Shown: piece after piece, positions 7,841 through 16,430 of the stretch
Layout of the letters: each line of letters starts with the position of its first letter
Numbering within the stretch: the stretch's first letter is position 1
Origin: Streptomyces fuscichromogenes
GTDB lineage: Bacteria > Actinomycetota > Actinomycetes > Streptomycetales > Streptomycetaceae
Assembly (NCBI RefSeq): GCF_014645815.1
Contig: NZ_BMML01000003.1
Location: forward strand, 516,236-580,235
DNA length: 64,000 bases
Direction: 5' to 3'
Made by a program: the position numbers and the translations under genes
Notes under the pieces: model-generated
Told to the model about the DNA's origin: nothing
The model's input: the letters and a program-made list of their open reading frames with translations, nothing else
Databases searched by the model: none

Positions 7841-9031
7841 ATGCCATGGCGACGACGCGAGGCGGCCGTCGCGGGGGTGTACCAGACCCCGCAGGGCGAC
7901 CTCAGTGACCGCACCCAGCCCGAGGTGTGGTTCGAATGCGCGAAGGGCGCGTGCACGGACGCGGGCCTGACCCTCGCCGATGTCGAGGGCATCATCGGGG
8001 ACGGGCCGCAGGGCGCCGGCATCCGGTCCAGGCTTCCCGGCGCAGCCCTCGGGCACGACCTGCTCGGCAAACCCCTGCGGTACCAGGCGTCCAGTTCCGT
8101 GGGCGCCGCCGCCAGCGCCTCCGGACTGAACCTGGCGGTGCACGCCGTCGAGACCGGCCTCGCGGACGCCGTCCTCGTCGTCAACGCGGTGGCGGGCCGT
8201 CCCGAGGGCTCCACCAGTGCCGACCGGGACCAGGCGGTGGCCGCGATGGCCAAGCTGAGCGGTCCCTACGAGTACGTCTACGGAACGACCCGGGTCTCCG
8301 ACTACGCGACCCTTGCGATGCGCCACATGCACGAGTTCGGCACCACCTCGGAGCAGCTCGCCGAGGTCGCGGTAGCGCAGCGGCACGGCGCGACCCTGCA
8401 CCCGCTGTCCTTCCACGGCCACCGCGGGGAGATCACCGTCGACGACGTGGTGAAGTCCAGGATGGTCGCCGACCCGCTGCATCTGCTGGACTGCTGCGCG
8501 ATCAACCAGGGCGGCGGTGCCGTCCTGGTCACGACAGCCGACACCGTCCGCGCACAGGGCAGGCACGCACCGGTCGGGCTCCTCGGCTACGGCGAGGGAC
8601 ACAGCCACATCGACCCCAGCTCCGCGCCGTCCCTCGCCTCTTTCGACGCCCCCGCGATGGCCGCGGACCGGGCCTTCGAACTCGCCGGTGTCTCCAGGGA
8701 CGACATCGACGTCGCGGGCATCGGCGACCACTTCACGATCAACGTGCTGTTCGGTCTGGAGGCGGCCGGCTTCTGCAAGACCGGCGAGTCCGGTCAGTTC
8801 GTGACCGGCGGGGCCCTCGCGATCGGCGGGCGGCTGCCCACGAACACGGCAGGCGGCTTCCTCTCCTTCAGCCACGCCGGCGCGTGCGGCATCTTCACCA
8901 TGATCGAGCTGATCGAGCAGCTGCGCGGCACCGCAGGCGCCAGGCAGGTCAGCGGGGCACGCCACGGCTACCTCAACGGCGTCGGCGGCGCGATGCAGAA
9001 CAGTTTCTCGGCGATCCTCGGGCAGGTGTGA
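7841..9031 (+). CDS. SCP-x/Ltp-type thiolase-like protein lacking the active-site cysteine
   Basis: A 396-residue thiolase-superfamily protein of the non-condensing SCP-x/lipid-transfer group. AAGGAG seven bases before the ATG supports the start. Where thiolases carry the nucleophilic cysteine (CSS/CSG), this protein reads YQASSSVGAAASASG. The C-terminal block is TAGGFLSFSHAGACG. Loss of the cysteine and an adjacent DUF35 gene match Ltp2-type enzymes, which carry out retro-aldol cleavage of a 17-hydroxy steroid CoA ester rather than thiolysis. I therefore infer an acyl-CoA retro-aldolase working with the next gene; ordinary thiolase chemistry seems less likely. Confidence 0.82.
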   Translation: MPWRRREAAVAGVYQTPQGDLSDRTQPEVWFECAKGACTDAGLTLADVEGIIGDGPQGAGIRSRLPGAALGHDLLGKPLRYQASSSVGAAASASGLNLAVHAVETGLADAVLVVNAVAGRPEGSTSADRDQAVAAMAKLSGPYEYVYGTTRVSDYATLAMRHMHEFGTTSEQLAEVAVAQRHGATLHPLSFHGHRGEITVDDVVKSRMVADPLHLLDCCAINQGGGAVLVTTADTVRAQGRHAPVGLLGYGEGHSHIDPSSAPSLASFDAPAMAADRAFELAGVSRDDIDVAGIGDHFTINVLFGLEAAGFCKTGESGQFVTGGALAIGGRLPTNTAGGFLSFSHAGACGIFTMIELIEQLRGTAGARQVSGARHGYLNGVGGAMQNSFSAILGQV

Positions 9032-9034
9032 CCG

Positions 9035-9445
9035 ATGGCGGCGTACGACAAGTTCCTGCCCGAGGGCCTGCCTGCCTGGCAGCGCCCCTTCTGGGACTCG
9101 CTGCGTGAGCACGACGTCCGGGTGCAGAAGTGCTCGGGGTGCGGGGCCTTCCGACACGTGCCCAAGGAGCTGTGCAACCGCTGCCACAGCTCCGAGGCGA
9201 CCTGGAGCCCGATCTCGGGAACCGGCCGGGTCTACACATACACGGTGGTCCGCCGGGCGCCCACGCCCGCGTACCAGGCCGAAGCGCCCTACGTACTGGT
9301 CCACGTCGAGATGGCCGAGGGGTTTCGCATGATCGGCTCGCTGACGGTCGACGACCCCCGGACCGTCCGGATCGGACAGGACGTCCGGATCACCTATGAG
9401 GACGTGGACGCCGACTGGTCGATCCTGCGCTTCGAGCCGGCCTGA
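9035..9445 (+). CDS. DUF35 OB-fold/zinc-ribbon acyl-CoA-associated protein
   Basis: A 136-residue DUF35 protein. The N-terminal rubredoxin-like zinc ribbon is visible as CSGCG and CNRCH (four cysteines, about residues 33-50). The OB-fold follows (GTGRVYTYTVVRRAP... to ...VRITYEDVDADWSILRFEPA). DUF35 proteins bind to SCP-x thiolases, Ltp aldolases or hydratases and help to load the CoA substrate. It starts three bases after the thiolase stop, so the two are almost certainly a complex. Confidence 0.9.
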   Translation: MAAYDKFLPEGLPAWQRPFWDSLREHDVRVQKCSGCGAFRHVPKELCNRCHSSEATWSPISGTGRVYTYTVVRRAPTPAYQAEAPYVLVHVEMAEGFRMIGSLTVDDPRTVRIGQDVRITYEDVDADWSILRFEPA

Positions 9446-9526
9446 GCACCCCCCCATCGGTGTCCGCCGGGCGCCAGGACGCAGGGAAGGGCCCGGTGGC
9501 GGGCCTCGGAGAGGGACGGAGGAGCG

Positions 9527-10663
9527 GTGGAGCTGGACACGAGCCCCCAACTGAAGGACTTCCGCGAAGAGGCGCGGACCTGGCTGGAGGAGAACGTGCC
9601 TGACGAGTCCCGGCCGTTGTCGTCGGGACCGGAGGTCCGGGAGTACGACGCGGCCTGGCAGCGGCGGCAGTACGAAGGCGGCTGGGCGGGCATCGACTGG
9701 AAGCCGGAGTACGGCGGCCGCGGACTCTCACTGATCGAGCAGGTCATCTGGTACGAGGAACTGGTGCGTGCCAGGGCGCCGGGGCCGGGCATCTTCTCCG
9801 TGGCGTTCGGGCATGCGGGACCGACCCTGATGGCCCGCGGCGACGAGCGGCAGAAGACCTTCCACCTGCCGAAGATCCTCAGCGGCGAGACCCCGTGGTG
9901 CCAGGGCTTCTCCGAACCCGGCGCCGGCTCCGACCTGGCCGGGCTGCGCACCCGCGGCGTGGTCGACGGCGACGAACTGGTGATCACCGGATCCAAGATC
10001 TGGACGAGTTACGCCCAGTGGTGCGACTACGGCGAACTCCTCGTCCGGACCGACCCGGAGGCCGCCAAGCACAAGGGCCTCACCTGGCTGATCATGGACA
10101 TGAGGCTACCGGGCGTGGACATCCGCCCGATCACGAGCATCGACGGCTGGCCCCACAACTGCGAGGTCTTCTACGACGAGGTGCGGGTACCGCTCAGCAG
10201 CGTGGTCGACCGGGTCGACAACGGCTGGAGCGTGGCGATGTCGACACTGGCCGCCGAGCGCGGGCCGGGCTTCCTCGACCAGCGGCTGCAGCTGATCGTC
10301 CTGGTCGACGAACTGGTCGACCACGCACGCGAAACCGGCCTGATCAAGGACGAGGCGGTCGCCGACCGGCTCGCCACCGCACGGGCCTCCGCCGCCGCGC
10401 TCCGGTCGATGGCCTACTACCAGGTGTCCACCGCGAAGAAGGGCGAGGCCCCTGGCGCGGAGACCACGGCGATCCGCACGTTCACCGTGCAGATGCAGCT
10501 GGAGCTGACCCGCCTCGCCATCGACATCCTCGGCGCCCGGTGCCTGGAGTGGCACCCATGGACCCGGCGGTGGCTGCTGGACTTCGCGGCGCCCATCGCC
10601 GGCGGCACCACCGACATCCAGAAGAACATCATTGGTGAACGAGTGCTGGGACTACCGCGATGA
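9527..10663 (+). CDS. Acyl-CoA dehydrogenase, FAD-motif subunit
   Basis: A 378-residue acyl-CoA dehydrogenase chain. Typical segments are CQGFSEPGAGSDLAGLRT around residue 125, ITGSKIWTSYAQWCDYG after it, and the C-terminal GGTTDIQKNIIGERVLGLPR. The start is a GTG following GGAGGA. Its stop overlaps the start of a second, shorter acyl-CoA dehydrogenase gene (ATGA). Adjacent unequal pairs form alpha2beta2 heterotetramers in mycobacterial steroid side-chain degradation (ChsE-type), and the same is likely here. It would introduce an alpha,beta double bond into a bulky acyl-CoA. Confidence 0.92.
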   Translation: MELDTSPQLKDFREEARTWLEENVPDESRPLSSGPEVREYDAAWQRRQYEGGWAGIDWKPEYGGRGLSLIEQVIWYEELVRARAPGPGIFSVAFGHAGPTLMARGDERQKTFHLPKILSGETPWCQGFSEPGAGSDLAGLRTRGVVDGDELVITGSKIWTSYAQWCDYGELLVRTDPEAAKHKGLTWLIMDMRLPGVDIRPITSIDGWPHNCEVFYDEVRVPLSSVVDRVDNGWSVAMSTLAAERGPGFLDQRLQLIVLVDELVDHARETGLIKDEAVADRLATARASAAALRSMAYYQVSTAKKGEAPGAETTAIRTFTVQMQLELTRLAIDILGARCLEWHPWTRRWLLDFAAPIAGGTTDIQKNIIGERVLGLPR

Positions 10664-11637
10664 CGAACCTGGCCCCCTCGCAGGAACAGCAGGGCATCGC
10701 TGCCGCCTCCGCCACCTTTCTCGCCGAGCAGCTGCCGCTGACCCGGGTACGTGAACTGGCCGCCGTGCCGGGCGGGGACGCTGTGGACGACGCCACGTGG
10801 CGCCGGTGCGCGGACCTGGGGTGGCTGGCCCTCAGCCTGTCCGAGGACGCTGGTGGTCTGGGCCTGGGCCTCGCCGAGGAGGTCATGCTCTTTCAGCAGC
10901 TCGGTCGCCGTCTCGCACCCGGCCCCTTCCGGTCCTCGGTTCTCGGCGCCAGGGTCGCGGCTCGCGGCGGCGACGCCGCGCTGGCCACCGCGATCGGCGA
11001 GGGCAGGCGGCGCGTCGGCATGCGGCTGGGCGAGCTGGTGATCGATGCCCGTCCCGGCGACCTGCTCCTGGAGCTCGACGAGACGGGCGGCAGGCTCCAT
11101 GACGTCGAGACGACGGAGCGCGTCGAGGGAGTCGATCCGGGCACCCGCTTCGCCAAGGCCACGACAGGAGCGCCCGTCGTCCGGTGCGATGACGTCCTCC
11201 TCGTCGCCCGAGCCCGCGTGCTGTTGGCCGCCGAACTCCTCGGCATCACCGAAGCGGTACGTGACATGTCGGCCGACTACGCCCGAACACGAGTCCAGTT
11301 CGGCAAGGCCATCGGCGCCTTCCAGGCCGTCAAGCACCGTTGCGCGGACATGGCCGTCGCGGCCTACGTCACGCGGGCGCAGCTCTTCCAGGCCGCGCTG
11401 CTCGTCGAAGCGGGCACGGCACAGGCGGACTTCCACGCGGCCTCCGCCTACCTCCTGGCGGTACAGGGAGCCAAGAGGAGCACCGCCGACAACATCCAGA
11501 ACCACGGCGGCATCGGCTACACGTGGGAGCACGACGCGCACCTGTACCTGAAGCGGGCCCTGCTCCTTGAGCACCTGCTGGAGACGTCCCGTGCCACCCA
11601 CCGGGCGGTGCTGGCGCCGGCCCGACACGAGTTCTGA
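10660..11637 (+). CDS. Acyl-CoA dehydrogenase, small partner subunit
   Basis: A 325-residue acyl-CoA dehydrogenase chain, shorter than the usual 380. The middle domain lacks the SEPGAGSD block and is reduced (around residues 125-170). The C-terminal helical domain is well kept: RTRVQFGKAIGAFQAVKHRCADM, then IQNHGGIGYTWEHDAHLYLKRAL. It is coupled by a four-base overlap to the preceding gene and is best read as the second half of a heteromeric dehydrogenase in which the two chains share the flavin and active sites. Confidence 0.9.
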   Translation: MTNLAPSQEQQGIAAASATFLAEQLPLTRVRELAAVPGGDAVDDATWRRCADLGWLALSLSEDAGGLGLGLAEEVMLFQQLGRRLAPGPFRSSVLGARVAARGGDAALATAIGEGRRRVGMRLGELVIDARPGDLLLELDETGGRLHDVETTERVEGVDPGTRFAKATTGAPVVRCDDVLLVARARVLLAAELLGITEAVRDMSADYARTRVQFGKAIGAFQAVKHRCADMAVAAYVTRAQLFQAALLVEAGTAQADFHAASAYLLAVQGAKRSTADNIQNHGGIGYTWEHDAHLYLKRALLLEHLLETSRATHRAVLAPARHEF

Positions 11638-11693
11638 GGCCGTCGGTCCGGCCGCATCCCCCATCCTTCCCCGAAGCACCAAGGAGACGACAC

Positions 11694-13172
11694 GTGAGCA
11701 TCGGCGAGCTGCAACGGCGGGAAGTCCCCCGCGCCGTCGATTCGCTGTACATCGACGGCGCCTGGCGGCCGGCCAGTACCGGCGCGTCCTTCCCGGTCAC
11801 CGACCCCACCACCGGGGCGGTGCTCGCAACCGTCTCCGACGGATCCACGGCGGACGTGCGGGCCGCCCTGACCGCCGCGGAGAACGCGTTCGCGGACTGG
11901 TCCTCCCGGACCGCCTACGAACGATCGCAACGGCTCTACGAAGCCCACCAGTTGATGCTGGAACGGGCCGAGGACCTGGCCAAGCTCATGACCACCGAAC
12001 AGGGCAAGCCGATCCGCGCGGCCAGGACGGAGGTGGCCTACGCGGCGGACTACCTGATCTGGTTCGCCGAGGAGGCCAAACGCGTCTACGGGCAGACCAT
12101 CCCCTCGGCCCGTGCCGACCAGCGCTTCATCGTGCTGCGCCAGCCCGTCGGCGTGGTCGGCGCCGTCACGCCGTGGAACTACCCCATATCGATGATCACC
12201 CGAAAGGTCGCTCCGGCCCTCGCGGCGGGCTGCACCATCGTGCTCAAGGCCGCCGAGCAGACACCGTTGTGCGCGGTCGAGGTCTTCCGCATCCTGCACG
12301 AGGCCGGGGTGCCCGCCGGAGTGGCGAACCTCGTCACCGCGCAGGACCCGCGGCCGATCGGCGAGGAGTTCATGATCAACCCCGCGGTCGGCAAGATCAC
12401 GTTCACCGGGTCCACCGAGGTCGGCAAGATGTTCGCCCGCGGCGCCGCCGACCAGATGAAGCGGGTCTCCATGGAACTGGGGGGACATGCCCCCTTCATC
12501 GTCTTCGAGGACGCCGACCCCGTTCATGCGGCCAAGGGCGCAGCACTGGTCAAGGTCCTCAACACCGGGCAGGCGTGCATCTGCCCGAACCGGATCTACG
12601 TACACCGGTCGATCAGCGAACGGTTCGTCGAGGTGCTGACACAACGGATCGCCGCCCTGAAGGCCGGGAGCGGTTTCGTGGACGGAGTCAGCGTAGGGCC
12701 GTTGATCGATCGCGATGCGCTGGATCGGATGGAACGTCAGGTGAGCGACGCGGTGGCCAAGGGCGCGGTAGTCGCGACCGGCGGTTCCCGGCTGACCGGC
12801 GAAGGTCTCGACGAGGGCTACTTCTTCCAGCCGACCGTCCTGACCGGGGTCACCGAGGAGATGGACATCTACCGTGAGGAGACGTTCGGGCCGATCGCCC
12901 CGGTCATCGTCTTCGACGACGAGGACGAGGTCGTGGCGATGGCGAACGACACCACGTACGGACTCGCCTCCTACATCTACACGGAGAGCTTCTCCAGAGC
13001 GCTGCGGACGGCGGAACGCCTGCGCTTCGGCATGGTGGGGATCAACGACATCAACCCCACCGCCGCCGCGGCCCCCTTCGGCGGGATGAAGCAGAGCGGC
13101 CTCGGCCGCGAAGGGGCCCGACAGGGCCTGGACGAGTACCTGGAGACCAAGCTGCTGGGGATCAGTGTCTGA
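11694..13172 (+). CDS. NAD(P)-dependent aldehyde dehydrogenase (succinate-semialdehyde dehydrogenase-like)
   Basis: A 492-residue aldehyde dehydrogenase. The general base lies in MELGGHAP, the catalytic cysteine in NTGQACICPNR, and the cofactor-binding segments are TPWNYPISM and FTGSTEVGK. The extended GMVGINDINPTAAAAPFGGMKQSGLGREG end resembles the GabD/succinate-semialdehyde group. The start is a GTG. In this operon it would oxidise an aldehyde released by the aldolase or oxygenase steps to an acid, which the next gene product could activate with CoA. Confidence 0.92.
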   Translation: MSIGELQRREVPRAVDSLYIDGAWRPASTGASFPVTDPTTGAVLATVSDGSTADVRAALTAAENAFADWSSRTAYERSQRLYEAHQLMLERAEDLAKLMTTEQGKPIRAARTEVAYAADYLIWFAEEAKRVYGQTIPSARADQRFIVLRQPVGVVGAVTPWNYPISMITRKVAPALAAGCTIVLKAAEQTPLCAVEVFRILHEAGVPAGVANLVTAQDPRPIGEEFMINPAVGKITFTGSTEVGKMFARGAADQMKRVSMELGGHAPFIVFEDADPVHAAKGAALVKVLNTGQACICPNRIYVHRSISERFVEVLTQRIAALKAGSGFVDGVSVGPLIDRDALDRMERQVSDAVAKGAVVATGGSRLTGEGLDEGYFFQPTVLTGVTEEMDIYREETFGPIAPVIVFDDEDEVVAMANDTTYGLASYIYTESFSRALRTAERLRFGMVGINDINPTAAAAPFGGMKQSGLGREGARQGLDEYLETKLLGISV

Positions 13173-13173
13173 G

Positions 13174-15306
13174 ATGACCATCGACACGACGACAACGTCG
13201 CCCGGCCCGGCGGGCACGGATGGTGCGCCCGCTCTCGACCGGCTGCTCAACCCGCGTACGGTCGCGGTCGTCGGCATCAGCGAGACCTCCAAGTTCGGCT
13301 CCGGCGTACGGCGTTCCCTCCCGAGCGACACCGAGTTCTGCTTCGTGCATCCGAAGGCCAAGGAGGTCTTCGGCCACCGTGTCTTCCCGGACCTGCGGGC
13401 TCTCGGCCGGCCGGTGGACGCCGTCTTCAGCGCCGTCGGTGCCGAGCGGACGGTGGACGTGGTGGAACAGGCGGCCGAGATCGGCGCCGGCGGCGTCATC
13501 ACGATCGCCGGCGGCTTTGCCGAGACCGGTCGGCACGGGGCCGAGCTGCAGCAGCGGATGGTCGCGGCGGCCCGAGCGGCGAGCATGCCCGTGGTGGGCC
13601 CGAACGGCGTCGGCGTGATCAACGTCGCCCGTCGCCTGGATCTGACGATGCTGGCACCGTTCGAGCGTCGGGCCGGCGGCCTGTCGGCCGTCACGCACAG
13701 CGGGGCCATGATCGAGGCGATGGCGTCGGCCGCCTGGCGGGCCGGCGGCGTGGGTCTGAACCTGCTCGTCTCGGCCGGAAACGAAGCGGTCACCGACCTC
13801 GCGGACTACCTCGACCACTTCGCCGCGGACCCGGCCACGCGGGTCGTCGCGCTGGCCCTGGAGAAGATCCGCCGCCCTGACGCCTTCTTCGCGGCGGCTC
13901 GGCGGTGCCTGGCGGCGGGCAAGCCCGTCGTCGCTCTCAAGCTGGGCCGCAGCGAGCGGGCGCAGCGGATGGCGGCCTCGCACACCGGCACCCTCACCGG
14001 CGACACCTGGGTCTACGACGTGGCGTTCGCGCAGGCCGGCATCCAGACGGCCACCGACATCGACGACCTCGTGGACCGCGTGCAGTTCCTGGAGCAGCTG
14101 CCACGGGAACGGTGGTCGCCGGTACGCGGTCTGGCGGTGCTGACGGTGACCGGCGGCTTCGCGCAGCTGGCCAGCGACCTCGCCGAGGTGGAGAGGGTGG
14201 ACGTGCCGGAGGTGACGCGGCTGCGTCCTTTCATAGAGGAGAACGTCCCGGGTGGGACGGTCCCCAATCCGCTGGACGCCACGACGTTCGTCGGCGGTGT
14301 CGACGGCCTGTGGGAGAAGATCGTCCGGGAGTATGCCGACGCCCCGGAGTTCGACGCCCTGCTCTTCGCCAGCCAGCACGCCGACTGGGATCGCGGCCGC
14401 AGCGACCTCGCCGACCGCTTCGCTGACGTGGCAGAAGGGGCCGCCGCCAAGCCGTTCGTCGTGGCGCCCCTCGCCGGTGTCGGCGGCGGCTGGCTCGACG
14501 GCTACCGGGCACAGGGCGTCGCCGTGGGCAACGGCCTGCGCGGCTGTCTGCGCGGGCTGCACACCATGGCGGCCGTGGTCCGCACACGGCCCGACGCCCG
14601 GGTGCGGCCGGCGAGCGAGATAGCCGCCATCCCGCGTCCACGGGCCGAGGCCATCGAGGTGCCTGAGGGACGGATGCTCCCCTTCGACGCCACGATGGAG
14701 CTGCTCGCCGAAGCCGGTATCCCGGTTGCCCCATGGCATCTGGTCGATGCCGACGAGCCTGTGGCGCCGCCGTTCGACGGCCCTTACGTGGTCAAGCTCG
14801 CCGATGTCGCCCACCGCACCGAACTCGGCGCGGTACGCGTCGGCGTGGCCGCCGAGAACCTGCGGACGGCGGTCCGCGAACTCCAGGCCTTCGCCGCGGC
14901 CCGCGAACTGCCGCGGCGGGTCGCCGTCCAGCCCCTGCTCGTCGGCCACGGCGAGGCGTTCGTGGGGATCAACGGCGCGAGCGAGCTGGGGCCGGTCGTG
15001 GCCTTCGGACTCGGGGGCGTCTTCGTCGAGGTGATGCGCCGGATCGCGGGACGGATGGCTCCGATGTCCGAGGTGGACGCTACGGAGCTGGTGGCGGAAT
15101 TCGACGACATCGGTGTGCTGGACGGCCACCGGGGTACGCCCGCCTGGGACCGGAACGCCCTGAATGCCACGCTGGTCGCGGCCTCCCGGCTGGCCGCGGG
15201 CGGACGTGACTGGATTGCGTCGATCGACATCAACCCGCTGATCGTCGGCCCGGCCGGGGTGACGGCCGTGGACGGACTGTGCCTGCTCAGGGATCGCGGG
15301 GACTGA
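13174..15306 (+). CDS. ADP-forming (NDP-forming) acyl-CoA ligase, fused alpha-beta type
   Basis: A 710-residue acetate/acyl-CoA synthetase of the NDP-forming type. The order is CoA-binding domain (about 15-130, TVAVVGISETSKFGSG), succinyl-CoA-ligase-like domains with the expected phospho-histidine in SHTGTLTGD, and a C-terminal ATP-grasp half (MLPFDATMELLAEAGIPVAP onward, ending DWIASIDINPLIVGPAG). The ATG at 13174 follows the dehydrogenase stop by one base; an overlapping GTG at 13165 is also possible. It ends the long operon and would activate the released acid, or recover ATP from its thioester. Its 3' end is duplicated, in decayed form, at 27742-27958. Confidence 0.92.
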   Translation: MTIDTTTTSPGPAGTDGAPALDRLLNPRTVAVVGISETSKFGSGVRRSLPSDTEFCFVHPKAKEVFGHRVFPDLRALGRPVDAVFSAVGAERTVDVVEQAAEIGAGGVITIAGGFAETGRHGAELQQRMVAAARAASMPVVGPNGVGVINVARRLDLTMLAPFERRAGGLSAVTHSGAMIEAMASAAWRAGGVGLNLLVSAGNEAVTDLADYLDHFAADPATRVVALALEKIRRPDAFFAAARRCLAAGKPVVALKLGRSERAQRMAASHTGTLTGDTWVYDVAFAQAGIQTATDIDDLVDRVQFLEQLPRERWSPVRGLAVLTVTGGFAQLASDLAEVERVDVPEVTRLRPFIEENVPGGTVPNPLDATTFVGGVDGLWEKIVREYADAPEFDALLFASQHADWDRGRSDLADRFADVAEGAAAKPFVVAPLAGVGGGWLDGYRAQGVAVGNGLRGCLRGLHTMAAVVRTRPDARVRPASEIAAIPRPRAEAIEVPEGRMLPFDATMELLAEAGIPVAPWHLVDADEPVAPPFDGPYVVKLADVAHRTELGAVRVGVAAENLRTAVRELQAFAAARELPRRVAVQPLLVGHGEAFVGINGASELGPVVAFGLGGVFVEVMRRIAGRMAPMSEVDATELVAEFDDIGVLDGHRGTPAWDRNALNATLVAASRLAAGGRDWIASIDINPLIVGPAGVTAVDGLCLLRDRGD

Positions 15307-15395
15307 ACCCGGCACCGTCTGCGCACCTTCCCTGAGGAGGGATACGACGCTGGGGAGCCGACGGGCTGCGGGACGACTCAGGCCGCAGCGTCAGG
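15067..15395 (+). repeat. Donor copy of a duplicated ligase 3'-end segment
   Basis: The last part of the ligase gene and about 85 bases beyond its stop reappear at 27742-27958. Identity is high throughout and nearly perfect from 15268 onward, through the stop codon and the flanking DNA. This copy is intact; the other has two internal deletions. The duplication brackets the 12-kb block between them. Confidence 0.85.
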
Positions 15396-15483
15396 CCGCT
15401 GACGGGCTCCACCGCGAAGCAACTCCGATCCGATACGGGACCCCCGTCGGGGCCGGACATGTCCCTGAGAGCCAGCCCCGCGG

Positions 15484-15699
15484 TCAGGCAGTCGCGGCGG
15501 CCTTCCTTCGGGTGCCGACCGCCACTGGGTCCGGTGCGGCGCGGCGCAGGCCTTTCACGGCGGCGGCTGCGGCGGCGAGCGCGCCGATGATGACGACGAG
15601 TGCGAACAGCAGGGGCTTGCCGGTGTGACCGAAGGCGAAGAGGCCGCCGGACGGGACGGAGATCGTCGTACCGAAGGCCATGAACAGCGCCCCGCTCAC
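15484..15699 (-). pseudogene. C-terminal fragment of a fructose-type PTS EIIC permease
   Basis: A 71-residue open frame reads GALFMAFGTTISVPSGGLFAFG followed by a hydrophobic helix. This matches the end of fructose-family PTS IIC subunits (the ..P.GG.F segment and last membrane helix). Nothing of the other ten or so membrane segments is present upstream, so it is a decayed remnant rather than a gene. The proline-alanine-rich tail with several arginines would lie in the cytoplasm. Confidence 0.5.
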
Positions 15700-16430
15700 G
15701 GCTCCGCCCGATGGTTGGCTCAGTCGTCGGCCGCGACGACGAGGTTGATCTGCCCAGCCGAGCGGTCGATCGGCGCGAACTCGTGGAAGCCGTCGTGCAC
15801 ACGTTCCCAGTCATGAACCGACTGGGTAGCCCTGCCGGGTCAGCCCGACGAGCCGACGTAACCCCGGCCTTGGCCTTGGCCTTGTCCCGACCGCGCATCA
15901 TGCGTGAACTCTTGACGCGTCGCGTATGACTGCGTAGACATGTCTGCGCAGTCATAACGGTGCGGACGACGGAACCCGTGCGTTGGTCCGGGCATTGCCC
16001 TGGGGAGGCGCGATGACGCGACAGGCCGGGCGGGGGGTGTCATCGGTGTGGAGGCGGACCTCACCGGCGCGTGGTACGCGGCGCGCGCCAAGGGCAAGTA
16101 CGCCACCTGGCTCACCGTGGCCTGGGGCCGGTGCTCCTGTCGGGCTCGGTCAGGGCCACCGCTGGCAAGTGGCGGGTCGTCCCGCTGTCGCAACGTGACG
16201 CGTCCCCGTCGGCCGCAGGCAACTGGGGAGGGTCGACGATGGCCGTCATCCGGTCCACATGGAACCCGGCCGCCGAGGCGCGGTTCGCCCAGTTCCTCAG
16301 CAGCGACCCGGCCGACGCCAGCATGTTCGCCACCGGCCAGTTCTTCCTCTCCGCACCAAAATGCTTCTGACGTAAGCGAGTTACGTTGGTCAGGCACCGA
16401 CGTCCCACGGCGGCCAGAGGGTCAACCAGC
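15700..16430. other. Decayed intergenic region without an intact gene
   Basis: No complete gene is visible. On the minus strand, 15720-15835 could encode the end of a longer enzyme (HDWERVHDGFHEFAPIDRSAG then INLVVAADD, stop at 15720), perhaps a zinc-type alcohol dehydrogenase, but the frame is closed upstream. An orphan palindrome lies at 15925-15956. Plus-strand frames at 16027-16370 give short protein-like stretches (DLTGAWYAARAKGKYATWLT; IRSTWNPAAEARFAQFL) in different phases, as expected from a frameshifted relic that I cannot identify. Confidence 0.45.
15925..15956. promoter_or_regulatory. Orphan 32-bp palindromic operator
   Basis: TATGACTGCG (15925-15934) and CGCAGTCATA (15947-15956) flank the inner palindrome AGACATGTCT (15936-15945), giving 15 of 16 complementary pairs. 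A TTGACG seven bases upstream (15912-15917) could be a -35 box. Both sides now carry only gene fragments, so this may be the surviving control site of a lost divergent promoter. The bound regulator is unknown. Confidence 0.45.

Noticed and set aside
13162..15315. Long minus-strand open frame (717 codons) opposite the ligase gene
   Set aside because: It mirrors the codon structure of the plus-strand gene, is full of arginine, glycine and histidine, has no family motif and no ribosome-binding site. Such antisense frames are expected in very GC-rich genes; others occur at 7838-9550, 26771-29320 (minus), 35593-37833 and 61638-63887 (plus).
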